Below are positions 37,708 to 50,211 of a stretch of 64,000 nt of DNA, piece after piece. The position numbers and the translations under genes are program-made. The notes below the pieces were generated by a model. The model saw nothing but the letters and a program-made list of their open reading frames with translations. It was not told the origin of the DNA and made no database searches. Source of the DNA: Glandiceps talaboti (lineage: Eukaryota; Hemichordata; Enteropneusta; Spengelidae); NCBI RefSeq assembly GCF_964340395.1, contig NC_135564.1, positions 21,522,942 through 21,586,941 of the forward strand. The letters are read 5' to 3'. Within the stretch, counting starts at the first letter, position 1. Each line of letters opens with the position of its first letter.

Positions 37708-38460
37708 TTATTCGCTGTCACTGTCACTGCCACTGTCACTGTCACTAGTACTTGATGTATCGGTGTCACTATCACTACGAATTTCTTCTAAAACAATATC
37801 TCCTTCTTCACTGTCACACAGTTCCTCTTCACTTTCATCACCTGTGTTCTTTTCAATCACTGACTTCTGTTGCTCTCTTGAAGTTCTTCTTAACACATCA
37901 CATGTGACAGCTTTCAACTTGTCATCCTTCCTACCATGTATGTTTAGTTGCTGATATTTCAAGTACTTGTCTAATTCAGCAACCTGAAGAGAGCTTAACT
38001 TTCCATGCACAACTAAGTCAAGCCAATTATAGTCCTGGTACGGCTTGATTTTCTTCTCCCTTTTCTGACTTAACCTTGTACGCATTCACATTTCTTGAAC
38101 ATTCTTTAGGTTTTGCAGGTGTTGAACATATGCTTCAATATGTTTGCTATCAACATAAAATAATTTTGAAAATTCTTCCACCTATTATTTGGTTGTCAAT
38201 TCACCCTTTCTGAATTTCCTTGTGATATTTGACCTGGGTTGCCAGTCATCTGCCTCTCTCTGCTTTCATTCACTGTCAACAGTTGGACACTTATGAACTG
38301 GAAGATAGTGCATTGGACTGTCCGGGTCTGGTACAGGTTGTGGGAATTCTTACCATCTCTGGTCCCAACCATGTATATTGACTAGAGTATTCATATACCT
38401 CTCCGTTGCTTTAGTGCAAAGTCACTGATGAAAAAACACTTAACACCACGCAGACATCTA
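37708..38460 (-). pseudogene. Decayed TE-encoded protein with SAP-like segment and acidic tail
   Basis: The last 125 codons (38085 down to 37708) are open: a basic stretch (SQKREKKIKPYQDYNWLDLV), then GKLSSLQVAELDKYLKYQQL and GRKDDKLKAVT. The latter looks like a SAP-type helix-turn-helix DNA-binding motif (L.V.ELDKYL..HGL...G.K.DK..A.T). It ends in an Asp/Ser/Glu-rich tail. Upstream on the same strand coding sense continues through several in-frame stops and a frameshift near 38400: RCLRGVKCFFISDFALK, ERYMNTLVNIHGWDQRW, PVPDPDSPMHYLPVHKCPT, VEEFSKLFYVDSKHIEAYVQ. It is therefore broken. It lies inside the TIR element in antisense to the plus strand, so it is probably the element's own gene. 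SAP domains usually bind AT-rich DNA; the role here is inferred. No catalytic DDE residues recognised. Confidence 0.6.
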
Positions 38461-38732
38461 AATGCTTTACAATATTTAGTACAGATAGATGCATTTGATG
38501 ATGCTGAGGAGGGAAATATTTTAATTTCACTGGTTTAAGATAGAAAGAAAGACAAGTCTTGCCTCACATCTTCAGACTCTAGTGAGTCTGAGAGTGAAAC
38601 TCAAGAATAGTGTCAAGGAAAGAAATAAAACACCTATCTAAATTAATCTGGCCAGACGTTTTTGTATTTACATTTTTCACCAAAAGGTCACTTTTTAATC
38701 ACATAAATTACAGGTCCTATGCTAGTATATTA

Positions 38733-38858
<126 letters not shown>

Positions 38859-38900
38859 TTGATGGTAATTACACACTGAACCTGTTTCCACAGTGCTAAA

Positions 38901-38930
38901 ATGTATGTATGTATACATATGTGTGTGTGT

Positions 38931-38975
<45 letters not shown>
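38901..38975. repeat. (ATGT)n/(GT)n microsatellite
   Basis: Short ATGT run, then a GT run with one AAGTG interruption. Confidence 0.95.
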
Positions 38976-38977
<2 letters not shown>

Positions 38978-39327
38978 CAACTTGGAGTATATAAGAGTAA
39001 TTCAGGGTGTATCAAATTAATCTTGAGTAGTGTTTTTATGCTTCACTAAATAGGTACATACAAACGTACACGCTTCCATTTTAATACATAAATGAAAGTG
39101 TAGACATTCAATATTAAAGGCGATATCAAGTGCTATCTCATGCAATGCTAAATTTTCTAACATATTAATTTTTATCAATGACAAAATATTTCGCGGCCCC
39201 CCCCCCCCTTTCAAACCATGAGAATTTTCATGGCCCCCCCTTCAAGCCTCCCATTTTTTTCATGCCCCCCCCCCCAATTTCTCCCCAGGCCCCCCCCCCC
39301 TGCCGTAAATTCTGTCCGGTCCCTTAC

Positions 39328-40515
39328 CTTGATGTTAGTAAAGTTCTATGATACCAATGGGACCCTAATATTCAAAGATAAATAACCTTGAATCTGGGTT
39401 TTCAACTTAGTGATGATCCAAGTTGACTTCCTTCTACGCGATTTGCTATCCATACGATGTATTCTGATAGGAGTGAAGGGCAGCAGTATTGTGAACTATT
39501 TATCAATAACTTGATTGGATTCCAAGGTGTGTACATGTTTCTGAGAATTCCTATAATAATTTCTGTCCAACTGAGAATTCCTATAACAATTCCTGTCCAA
39601 CTGAAATTATACATTAATTAATTAGTCTGTAGTATCTCCCATCTGTTGATCGATCAATATTTTATCCGAATGTTACCATGCAGATTACGTTGACACCAAA
39701 TGTAAGTTACCATGGAAATTACGTTGACATCTAATATCAATCAAAAGAAGATTACTATAACTAATTGAGTGTATCATAATTCGCCTCAATACTTGTCTCG
39801 ACATCAATTTACATAATCATCAATTTACATCAATTATTCAATTTAAGACGTTTTAAGTTGAAAGTGTTATTGGCCAACGACCACCATTTAATGTTCGTAC
39901 TTCGTCTTCGCAAAGAAAGAGTCCAATAACTTGTCATGAGTTATCGAACGACTACATCGTTTTATTGCTGCACGTTTCAACAATGGACTGGGTCAACCCT
40001 CACAAGTACATCATTTCTCTCCATTCAATCAAACGTCATTTGTACGTCTACATTAGGTATTTAAGATAGACTTATTTGAGAAATTCAATGGAAGACTTCA
40101 TCCTTCATTCAATTTGATATTCCTCTATCACGAATTGAATAGGGTTTTGTAGGTCATCGTGGTATACAACTGACATGATGAGATGATAATCAAACTTGTA
40201 GTTTCCTCCTAAGCTTGTTTTAGTAATGCACTTTTACAAGTAAAATGAAACAGTAGCTTTTAGAGATTAAGTGCATTGTCAACGTTGTAGTTATGCTCTC
40301 CTGACAAACAATCGACCATCGCCAGTAGACCTGGGCGTAGCTAGTTCCTTCGTAATGTCGTCCAAGGAGAACACTAGGGATGTATTTTAAGAATTGATAA
40401 CAGGAGAGGGGAAGATGCAGACTGATAAAGAGACAACCTTGGTGACAAAATTGGCGGTAGAGCTAATAGAAAGTAGAAGTGCAGAATGATTTCTAGTTGT
40501 AATATTGGACATAAC
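39328..40515. other. Unique sequence with two short tandem duplications
   Basis: 39541-39600 holds two 30-bp copies of CTGAGAATTCCTATAA.AAT followed by TTCTGTCCAA. 39672-39730 holds two copies of TTACCATGNANATTACGTTGACA. No gene recognised. A GGGA run lies near 40530. Confidence 0.6.
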
Positions 40516-40666
40516 CAGTAAACGACAATTGATGGAGGGAGGGAGGGAGGGATACAAGGATACTTTAAAGACAGTGTACACGCTGACGTCATTAATAAAA
40601 TCCACAGTACTAGTGATGAAGTACACACTGTTTTGAATCTGACGAATATCGTTCGAAGATATTATA

Positions 40667-40808
<142 letters not shown>

Positions 40809-40896
40809 ATATATATATTAAGACATGTTCTACGGTCGATGTCACGTGATGATTGCAGTTCAAAGAATAGTTCCACCGTACAGTACAGTTCGTCGA

Positions 40897-41084
<188 letters not shown>

Positions 41085-41216
41085 CGAGTAATACCGATGT
41101 TTGACAATTACTGTAATTCTGCAATTAATCAAAACCGTAGACCCTACATGAAAGTGTCTATGGTACAACAACATGGGTTGCTCCCGGCGTTGCAATGTTT
41201 AATGGTGATTTAGTTA

Positions 41217-42094
41217 CACTTTTAGTCAGAGCGCCAAGGCTGAAATTTTGAAGAAGAAAAAATGCCCGTCTTTTGGCAGTATGTTTGGTTAGAGTAACAT
41301 CTAGGCCTTTAGAAAAGTGATGTTGCCCCTCTGGATTCTCTTGCGCAAACTCACAGGAGATGGTTTCCATTATAACACTGATATTATTTTGAAGGATGCT
41401 AAAACAGTAAAAACGTCATATCTCGTGCCCCAGAAATGGTATAATCACAATTAAAGTGTGTTTATATATATTTGAGGGGACAGGGAACTCAATGATTACA
41501 TGACATTTTCGATTCAAGCTCAGAGTCATAGTCAAAATTCAAGGTCAACTTAATTTGTTGCACTTTTATCGGAATATTCATTGTATACTTCCATCAGATA
41601 TGGCTGGTAAAGCTGTAAGTCGGTCAGAAAATAGAGAAACATACAATCTGAAAAAAAGTATATATGAACTTGTTTCGTAGCAAAATGCTGTTACTAAGAC
41701 AACTGCTATCAATATCCCCAATTATACCAAAGTGTTAATATACTAATCTGAAGGTGCTATTGATATGAGGTAAGTGTTTGTATATAGGGTTTTGGGGACA
41801 AGCAATTCACTGATTACATGATTCTTTCGATCCAAGTTCAAGGTCATTGTCAAAAAATTCAAGGTCATCTTAATTTTTTGTACCTATTGAAATACTGTCG
41901 GATTCTTTTATATAGCTAACATCTTTACAGATGAAAATCGCTCAGAAAATAGCAAATTATATATACAGTCTTTCAGGAAAAATACAGCAAAGGCATATGC
42001 TGAGCTGCTTTTATTACAAACTTCTGTTACCAAGACAACTGGTATCATGATCGCCAAAATATGAAGGTACTGAATATCGCAGGGTGGAGATTGA
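41217..42094. repeat. Dispersed repeat, left copy of an inverted pair
   Basis: The first part (about 41225-41375) is the reverse complement of about 44089-44195, sharing GTGAGTTTGCGCAAGAGAAT and CCAGAGGGGCAACAT. It continues as two ~319-bp tandem units, with GACAGGGAACTCAATGATTA near 41479 and GACAAGCAATTCACTGATTA near 41798. Each includes CAAGGTCA.CTTAATTT and CTGTTAC.AAGACAACTG.TATCA. Non-coding dispersed repeat rich in TGACCTTGA-type boxes. Confidence 0.75.
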
Positions 42095-42541
42095 ATTGAA
42101 ATTGTCAGTATTTCCAAATTCCTGGGTATTCATCTATCACATCCACTGTTTTGGCCAACAAATACTGAACACCTCGTAAAGAAAGCACAACAGCGTCTTT
42201 ATTTTCTGAGACGTTTAAAGAAATTTGGAATGAATCGTGGTTGTATTTTAGTCAATTTTTACCGCACTGTCATAGAGTCTGGTTTAACATAACAACATAT
42301 CACCTACGATGAGTTGTTGCAGTTGAGAGAATCGTCCGGACAACACAGAGAATCATCGGTATATATCATTCCAGATCGACTCGCAAAGCTACATCCATCA
42401 TTAAGGATTAAAGTCATCAGGCACATACATTTTTTTGAACTGTTACCCTGGGATATGCGGTACAGGAGTATAAAAACGAAATCAGAACGTTTTAGAAAGA
42501 GCTTTTATCCATCTGTGATTCGCATTTTAAACCAGTCCTAG
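42095..42541 (+). pseudogene. Non-LTR retrotransposon C-terminal remnant
   Basis: Reads KFLGIHLS, TEHLVKKAQQRLYFLRRLKK and NFYRTVIESGL, which is the segment just after the reverse transcriptase palm in Jockey/CR1-like elements. A TAA stop follows at 42290-42292 with apparent loss of the usual WYG segment. The next part is read in the +1 frame (ERIVRTTQRIIG, KATSIIKD), then returns to the first frame for FFELLPWDMRYRSIKTKSER and FYPSVIRILN with a terminal TAG near 42539. Two compensating frameshifts plus a stop show a dead copy. The 5' part of the element is absent. Confidence 0.85.
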
Positions 42542-42815
42542 GATATTTTACCATTTGTTTTAGTTTCATGTTATTTGTCTCTGCATTTGTATCTTTTTAG
42601 CGTCATGTGTATTTTAAATCGTTTGATGTGTTATATTAATTTTATCTCTTGCTTTTTTATTTCACTTGCATTTATTCGAATGTTTTATTCAATTATTGTT
42701 TTCTTTCCAATCTTTAGTTTTCAATTTTATTTACCTCTTTTTATGAGTACACGTAAAAAGTCAATTTCCAATGCAATTTATGCAAATGGTAATAAAGTTA
42801 CATATCATTATATTA

Positions 42816-42852
<37 letters not shown>

Positions 42853-42915
42853 GTTGTTGTTGTTGTTGTTGTTGTTGTTATTGTTATTATTATTATTATT
42901 ATTAATATTATTGAT
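42542..42915 (+). mobile_element. LINE 3' UTR and microsatellite tail
   Basis: Directly after the remnant's stop comes a T-rich region, then GCAAATGGTAATAAAGTTAC and a (TTA)n/(TTG)n tract at about 42820-42910. Such simple-repeat tails are typical ends of non-LTR elements. The poly-Leu frame across it is an artefact. Confidence 0.65.
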
Positions 42916-43189
42916 TTTGTTTTGTTGTGTTCTATTAAGCAAATTTCTTTGAATACTTTTGATAATTCTGTCTGTTGTGTTTAGTAGATTTCTTCCTTTG
43001 CAGTAATAAGTCGTTTCTGAGATATGTTTTTCTCTTTATTTATCCATACTGGGTGATTAATTTCAAGTTTAGTGGTGATTCCTCTTCTACGTTGAGTTTG
43101 TAGCTGTTTAAGCAACAGTATCTGATGTCTCTTCCTCAGCGGTAATATGCCAGTACTAAACATTTTCATATTACTGTATGAACCCCCCC

Positions 43190-44195
43190 CCCCTGAAATG
43201 CCTGCCCTCAGGTTTGACTTTGACCTTTATACGTAAAATATCACGTAACCAATTTATAGCCCATCCCTCAAAACCAATGTAAGGACAATTGCATCATACT
43301 CATAGCTCTTTCAGACACCAAGATATACAACATTAAACTACTTGAGAATTATTCAAGATATTGAACCACTTGACGAGCTAACATCATTTTGTTGACCCGG
43401 TAATTTCATCTATGTAATTTCAAAGCAACACCCAATATATTTATTTTTGTCATAATCTTTCTATTATGACCTTTTTGTAGCATGTAACATTATCTTTAAT
43501 TGTAATTATTGTAATGTTTTGATGATCTGTTGATAAAAACTGAAAAATTAAGATGACCTAGGATTTTGACTATGACCTTGACCTTGGATCAAAAAGATCA
43601 CGTGTTCAGTGAGTTGCCCTTTCCCTAAATCCCATTTACAGACACTTTGGTCAAATCTATAGCACTTTGGGACCTTGAGTTCTTCAGTATTGTCATATTT
43701 TTCATAATTGCGGATCTTGATATCAGTTGGCTTGGTAACAGGATTTTGTAATAAAGCATCTCCAAATAGGCTTTTACTGTATTTTTCCTGAAAGACTATA
43801 TCATTTGCTATTTTGTGACTGATTTTCAGCAATAACAACTATGCCTGATGTTAGTTATATAAAACTTTGGGCCAGAGTTTTAATAAAACTATAGAAAAAA
43901 TAAGATGACCTTGAATTTTCACTATGACTTTGGAAATCGATCGGAAAGGTCATATGATCAATGAGTTGCCCGTCTCCTCAAACATATAAACACATACTTT
44001 GATTATGATTATAGCACTTCTGGAGCCAGAGATATGACGTTTTTAATGTTTAACATCCTTCAAAATAATGTCACCGTTACCATGGAAACTGCCTCCTGTG
44101 AGTTTGCGCAAGAGAATCCAGAGGGGCAACATTAATTTTCTGATAGCCCAGATATCACTCTAACCAAACATAATGTCAAAAATTGTACTTCAAAC
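43190..44195. repeat. Dispersed repeat, right copy of an inverted pair
   Basis: Three diverged ~350-bp units are marked by ATCACGTAACCAATTTATAG (43240s), CACGTGTTCAGTGAGTTGCC (43600) and ATATGATCAATGAGTTGCCC (43953). Each is preceded by a TGACCTTGA..TTGACTATGACC box. The right end, with CTCCTGTGAGTTTGCGCAAG (44097 onward), is the reverse complement of the left copy near 41327-41372. Non-coding. Confidence 0.75.
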
Positions 44196-45380
44196 ACTAA
44201 AGGTAACTCTTGTTTTAAGCCACTTGGCGTCGACTATTTGGCAGTTGTGTGTGCCTTCAGTTTTCACAATTTACGACTTTTATCTCACTGGATATATATT
44301 ATCTCTTCATTTGGGATTCATTCCACAGAGAAGACTTCCATCGATATGAATTAATTACAAACAAATATTAGTACATTCCATTACTTGATAATTAATCATT
44401 CCACCGTGTTAAAGCGTAACTAGGTCGTGTCGTGTGAGGTCGCTATACACTTAGTAACGACCTCTGACATGTACGAATACACTAACCTGTCACGTGAGGC
44501 CCATGTACAAACCACCGAGTACATCTTTATTTAATTACCGAAAGAGAGATGATGACTTCAAAATTTATACCGCACAAACATTTTGAATTTTAGAGTAAAT
44601 TTTCTGGATTCTGAACGGTGAGTTTGTATGTTGTAGACTTAATAATTCTCAAATCAATATATGTATAGGCAATATTGTTTTGTAGTCAGACACGCTAACT
44701 TGTCTCAATGTCTGGTCAAATTGTCTTGACAATGAAAACATGCGCTTTCTATAATAAAATGTGGTCTTTCATCGTACGATGCCATAAACATTCTGAGTAC
44801 AATTACTGGTATCGATCATACCAGACGATTGTCTTCATACTAGCTAATAATCTTAACTTCTTGATAATGATGTAGAAATATCGCTAAGGTTGTGATTATC
44901 ATGTCCTCAGATATACAACACACTACTGGAAATGTATTGGTGCTCGACTGAGCAATGGTTCAGGTGTAAGTACAAGCACAAATAATTCAAAATTCAAAAA
45001 CAACGAAGAAACTAATTGTCAAATGTTACATTCTGTCTGAAAATTCCATAGGAGTCAAAAGCCTCGGAAAATTTGAAAATCGTCAACTTGTAAACTGCGT
45101 TGTCTAAAATATTGGGTCAAAGGTTGCACATGCACTCAAAGAGAGGTCACAGCATGAGTCGCAAAATGAAGGTCAAAACCGCAGTATATCAACACACCTC
45201 TGCTGGCAATATGGAGTCGTGCTCACCAAGCAATATTCTTATGACTCCGAGTCGAAATCTGATATCAACAGGTGGTTGTTGTGACGTTTGGAATTTTGGG
45301 AGGCGATACTATGAACTTAATGTTTGCTAAGGCCTAACAAAACAACTGTGTTGTTCCGATGAGGTTTAAAAGGTTACCTG
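44196..45380. other. Unique sequence without recognised gene
   Basis: A plus-strand frame of 76 codons (45100-45330) is open but has no recognised domain. No array. Confidence 0.45.
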
Positions 45381-45504
45381 ACCCCACCTAGCTTTTCACT
45401 GCCGACCCTAAACTTTGTATTCGAGAAAAAAATAATAAAATCATAAACATTGTGAAGTCTCATGAGAAATTGTGGATGCGGAAAACTGCCATCAACATAA
45501 AAAG

Positions 45505-45925
45505 ACACTGTAAAACTATTCTTCCAATCTGTAATGGCTGTACATCTGAAATAAACAACACGGAGACCATTTGGAAAACATGGAAAAACCGAACTAGACA
45601 CTCACGCAGAAAAAATAATGTTATATAATAAAAAAAATCTACCCACCCCACCTATTCTAAAATTGAGCGAAACAACACACAATGGTTTTATTAGGCTTTA
45701 CGCTCAATTTTAAAATGGGTAGGTAGGTAGATATTTTTATTTATTTATTTTTTATGATATTGTTTGCTGTTATTTTTTTTATTTTTTTTTATACTTATTT
45801 CTTTTTTCATATGTGAGTGTCTAGTTCATGTAGTTATGTTTTCCGTTGTTTTCCAAATAGTCTCTGTTATTGGTTTCTTCTCATCAGATGTACAGCCATT
45901 ACAGATGAAAGAACAGTTTTATATG
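45505..45925. repeat. Large inverted repeat (foldback), arms ~165-220 bp
   Basis: The left arm 45505-45668 and right arm 45702-45925 are reverse complements. Shared markers are CAGATGTACAGCCATTACAG, GTTTTCCAAATGGTCTC, GAGTGTCTAGTTC and CGCTCAATTTTA, with a ~33-bp loop. The right arm has extra T-rich insertions. The right arm runs directly into the LINE remnant that follows. Confidence 0.85.
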
Positions 45926-45949
45926 TCGAAGCTATGTTTATCATGTCAC

Positions 45950-46612
45950 CTAGGCTGGCCACTAATCTCTCCCCACTCACAACCATGTCGGTCGATGTGT
46001 ACTTTTCCTCTAGCGTCAAGAACCTTGGTGTCACTCTTGACTGTCTTTTCAACATGGCAGAGAATGGTCAGAATGTCTGTAATCTGTCGTATATACACCT
46101 TCGTCAGATTGCTTCCATCCGTCATTTTCTAACACAACAGGCCACTGGAGTCTTGTCTGTGTTTTTCTTTCTCGCTTGGTCTGCTTTCTGGTTGTCCTTA
46201 GAATCTTATTAACAAGCTACAGAATGCAGCCACCCGCCTTGTGTGCAAAGCCACAAAGTTCGACCACGTTGCACCACTGACTTCTACACTCTTTTATTGG
46301 GTACCGATCAACTCTCGCATACAATGCAATGTTTCTTGTATATGTCATGACGTGTTGGAGGTGACCGGTCCTGAATATCTTTCTCATCTTCTTCATCTTT
46401 ATGCTCCCCATAGACAACGTAGGTCTTCTTCTGACACACACAACCTAAAGACTTTTCCATTTGTCACTAAGAAGTTCGTAGAGCGTTGCTTTGCTTACTG
46501 TACACTGCTCCTTCAATTTGGAACAGTCTTCCCCACAGTCTTCGTCACTCTCACTCTAAGTCTTCCTTCTACTCTGCCCTTAACACTTTAACCTATTTCA
46601 ATCTTAACTCTC
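45950..46612 (+). pseudogene. Non-LTR retrotransposon reverse-transcriptase C-terminal remnant
   Basis: Three frames in succession show a recognised family. VKNLGVTLD (46015-46041) and HLRQIASIRHFLTQQAT are in the first. After a shift comes INKLQNAATRLVCKATKFDH with YLSHLLHLYAP. After a second shift comes APSIWNSLPHSLRHSHS (about 46506-46560). The order matches the end of CR1/Jockey-like ORF2 proteins (..NLGVTLD, ..NKLQ..QN.AARL, ..LW/IWNSLP..LR). The usual DYCN/LYG segment is missing between parts one and two. The copy is dead. It is a different lineage from the 42.1-kb remnant. Confidence 0.85.
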
Positions 46613-47077
46613 ACTCACTTACACACTTCTCTCTACATCCTTCCATGTTTTCAACAAATTGTTTCTCTGTTTCTCATTTTGTTAGTAGTTCTGTGTCTGC
46701 TCATTAAAATCATTATTATTATATAATATTATTTAATTATATAATATTATTTAATTATTGTCTTTTTAGTTGATGTCAGTTTCCGCATCCACTATTTCTT
46801 GAAAGACTTCACAATGTTCTCGATTTTATTTCCAATGACTTGTGTTTAGCTAGCTATTTGATGTAACTCAGTTTCTAGGTGTTTGTCTTTAAGTTTTAAA
46901 GATGGTCATAAGTCGTGTGTTAATATTAATCCTAGTCTTATGTATACATGTTTTGCTGATTTCAGTGACGTCATCGTCCTGCGACATCGCATCAATTTCC
47001 TAATGTGTTTCACGATGGCAACCAATACATCAACCAATTTTATCGATATTTTTAAAAATACTTAGTTTTTCCAACAA
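46613..47077. other. AT-rich spacer
   Basis: Holds the probable T/A-rich 3' tail of the LINE remnant (ATTATTATATAATATTATTT near 46715) and unique DNA up to the 26-bp array. No gene recognised. Confidence 0.5.
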
Positions 47078-49614
47078 CGACTTGTGGACTAACTGTATAG
47101 ATGTTGGTTGTGGACTAACTGTACAGATGCTGGTTGTGGACTGACTGTATAGATATTGGTTGTGGACTAACTGTATAGATACCGGTTGTGGACTAACTGT
47201 ATATATGTTGGTTGTGGACTAACTGTATAGATGTTGGTTGTGGACTAACTGTATAGATGTTGGTTGTGGACTAACTGTATAGATGTTGGTTGTGGACTAA
47301 CTGTATAGATGTTGGTTGTGGACTAACTGTATAGATGTTGGTTGTGGACTGACTGTATAGATATTGGTTGTGGACTAACTGTATAGATGTTGGTTGTGGA
47401 CTAACTGTATAGATGTTGGTTGTGGACTAACTGTATAGATATTGGTTGTGGACTAACTGTATAGATGTTGGTTGTGGACTAACTGTATAGATGTTGGTTG
47501 GTTGTGGACTAACTGTATAGATCTTGGTTGTGGACTAACTGTATAGATGTTGGTTGTGGACTAACTGTATAGATGTTGGTTGTGGACTAACTGTATAGAT
47601 GTTGGTTGTGGACTAACTGTATAGATGTTGGTTGGTTGTGGACTAACTGTATAGATCTTGGTTGTGGACTAACTGTATAGATGTTGGTTGTGGACTAACT
47701 GTATAGATGTTGGTTGTGGACTAACTGTATAGATGTTGGTTGTGGACTAACTGTATAGATGTTGGTTGGTTGTGGACTAACTGTATAGATGTTGGTTGTG
47801 GACTGACTGTATAGATGTTGGTTGTGGACTAACTGTATAGTTGTTGGTTGTGGACTAACTGTATAGATGTTGGTTGTGGACTAACTGTATAGATGTTGGT
47901 TGTGGACTAACTGTATAGATGCTGGTTGTGGACTAACTGTATAGATGCTGGTTGTGGACTAACTGTATAGATGTTGGTTGTGGACTAACTGTATAGATGT
48001 TGGTTGTGGACTAACTGTATAGATGTTGGTTGTGGACTAACTGTATAGATGTTGGTTGTGGACTGACTGTATAGATATTGGTTGTGGACTAACTGTATAG
48101 ATGTTGGTTGTGGACTAACTGTATAGATGTTGGTTGTGGACTAACTGTATAGATACTGGTTGTGGACTAACTGTATAGATGTTGGTTGTGGACTGACTGT
48201 ATAGATGCTGGTTGTGGACAAACTGTATAGATGTTGGTTGTGGACTGACTGTATAGATGCTGGTTGTGGACAAACTGTATAGATGTTGGTTGTGGACTAA
48301 CTGTATAGATGTTGGTTGTGGACTGACTGTATAGATACTGGTTGTGGACTAACTGTATAGATGTTGGTTGTGGACTGACTGTATAGATGCTGGTTGTGGA
48401 CAAACTGTATAGATGTTGGTTGTGGACTAACTGTATAGATGTTGGTTGTGGACTAACTGTATAGATGTTGGTTGTGGACTAACTGTATAGATCTTGGTTG
48501 TGGACTAACTGTATAGATGTTGGTTGTGGACTAACTGTATAGATGCTGGTTGTGGACTAACTGTATAGATGTTGGTTGTGGACTAACTGTATAGATACTG
48601 GTTGTGGACTAACTGTATAGATGTTGGTTGTGGACTAACTGTATAGATGCTGGTTGTGGACAAACTGTATAGATGTTGGTTGTGGACTAACTGTATATAT
48701 GTTGGTTGTGGACTAACTGTATATATGTTGGTTGTGGACTAACTGTATAGATGTTGGTTGTGGACTAACTGTATAGATGTTGGTTGTGGACTGACTGTAT
48801 AGATGTTGGTTGTGGACTGACTGTATAGATGCTGGTTGTGGACTAACTGTATAGATGTTGGTTGTGGACTAACTGTATAGATGTTGGTTGTGGACTAACT
48901 GTATAGATGTTGGTTGTGGACTAACTGTATAGATGTTGGTTGTGGACTAACTGTATAGATACTGGTTGTGGACTGACTGTATAGATGCTGGTTGTGGACT
49001 AACTGTATAGATGTTGGTTGTGGACTAACTGTATAGATGTTGGTTGTGGACTAACTGTATAGATGTTGGTTGTGGACTAACTGTATATATGTTGGTTGTG
49101 GACTAACTGTATAGATACTGGTTGTGGACTGACTGTATAGATGCTGGTTGTGGACTAACTGTATAGATGTTGGTTGTGGACTAACTGTATAGATGTTGGT
49201 TGTGGACTAACTGTATAGATGTTGGTTGTGGACTAACTGTATAGATGTTGGTTGTGGACTAACTGTATAGATACTGGTTGTGGACTGACTGTATAGATGC
49301 TGGTTGTGGACTAACTGTATAGATGTTGGTTGTGGACTAACTGTATAGATGTTGGTTGTGGACTAACTGTATAGATGTTGGTTGGTTGTGGACTAACTGT
49401 ATAGTTGTTGGTTGTGGACTAACTGTATAGATACTGGTTGTGGACTGACTGTATAGATGCTGGTTGTGGACTGACTGTATAGATGTTGGTTGTGGACTAA
49501 CTGTATAGATGTTGGTTGTGGACTAACTGTATAGATGTTGGTTGTGGACTAACTGTATATATGTTGGTTGTGGACTGGCTGTATAGATGCTGGTTGTGGA
49601 CTAACTGTATAGAT
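47078..49614. repeat. 26-bp satellite, ~97 copies, with higher-order blocks
   Basis: The unit is GTTGGTTGTGGACTAACTGT plus ATAGAT; AACTGTATAG at 47221 and 47247 gives the 26-bp period. Variants include GCTGG, ACTGG, GACTGACTG, GACAAACTG, ATATAT and 4-bp GGTT expansions. Variants are grouped into longer periodic blocks, described in findings. A 78-codon minus-strand frame within it is a repeat artefact. Confidence 0.97.
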
Positions 49615-50211
49615 GTCGTAATAATTTACTCTTGATCAATAAGATACCACATGTACTGGCATTATGGAATGCCAGACTATTTTTTCGGGTGGTGCTACTG
49701 TTGCCACAAAGAGGTATTAAATTTGTGTTTTACGACGATCAACACTTTGAGATAGTATCATCCAGTCATGTTGTCTTTATCGCTTCGATTAAACGCACTG
49801 TAAACCAAGTCTATTAATGATGCGTGCAGTTAAACTTGTCCGTTTTGGTGTAATGACGATGATGTTGAACTGTAGACAATATAATGACGATGATGTTGAA
49901 CTGTAGACGATATAATGGTAATATTTTATAACAAAGTCAGCGAGAGATAAGGCTGATTGATGACGTCACGGGATCATAAACCTGAATGAACTACAATATT
50001 TTTTTAACAATGTAGCCATTTTATTAAACTTTCATTGAATCAATGTTGATTCCCTCTTCTGCCTTCAACTGCATGTATCCACAGACAAGTAAGAAGTTGC
50101 CAATATCAAATATATAGCTATATGCTAGAAGCTAATGTGCTTGTCTATCTAGACTACAGAAATGAACTCAAGATTCAAATCACCTGTAAGTCATAAAGTG
50201 GTGGAAAGCGT
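49615..50211. other. Unique sequence with a 35-bp duplication
   Basis: TAATGACGATGATGTTGAAC followed by TGTAGAC.ATA is tandemly duplicated at about 49852-49918. Otherwise no feature recognised. Confidence 0.6.
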
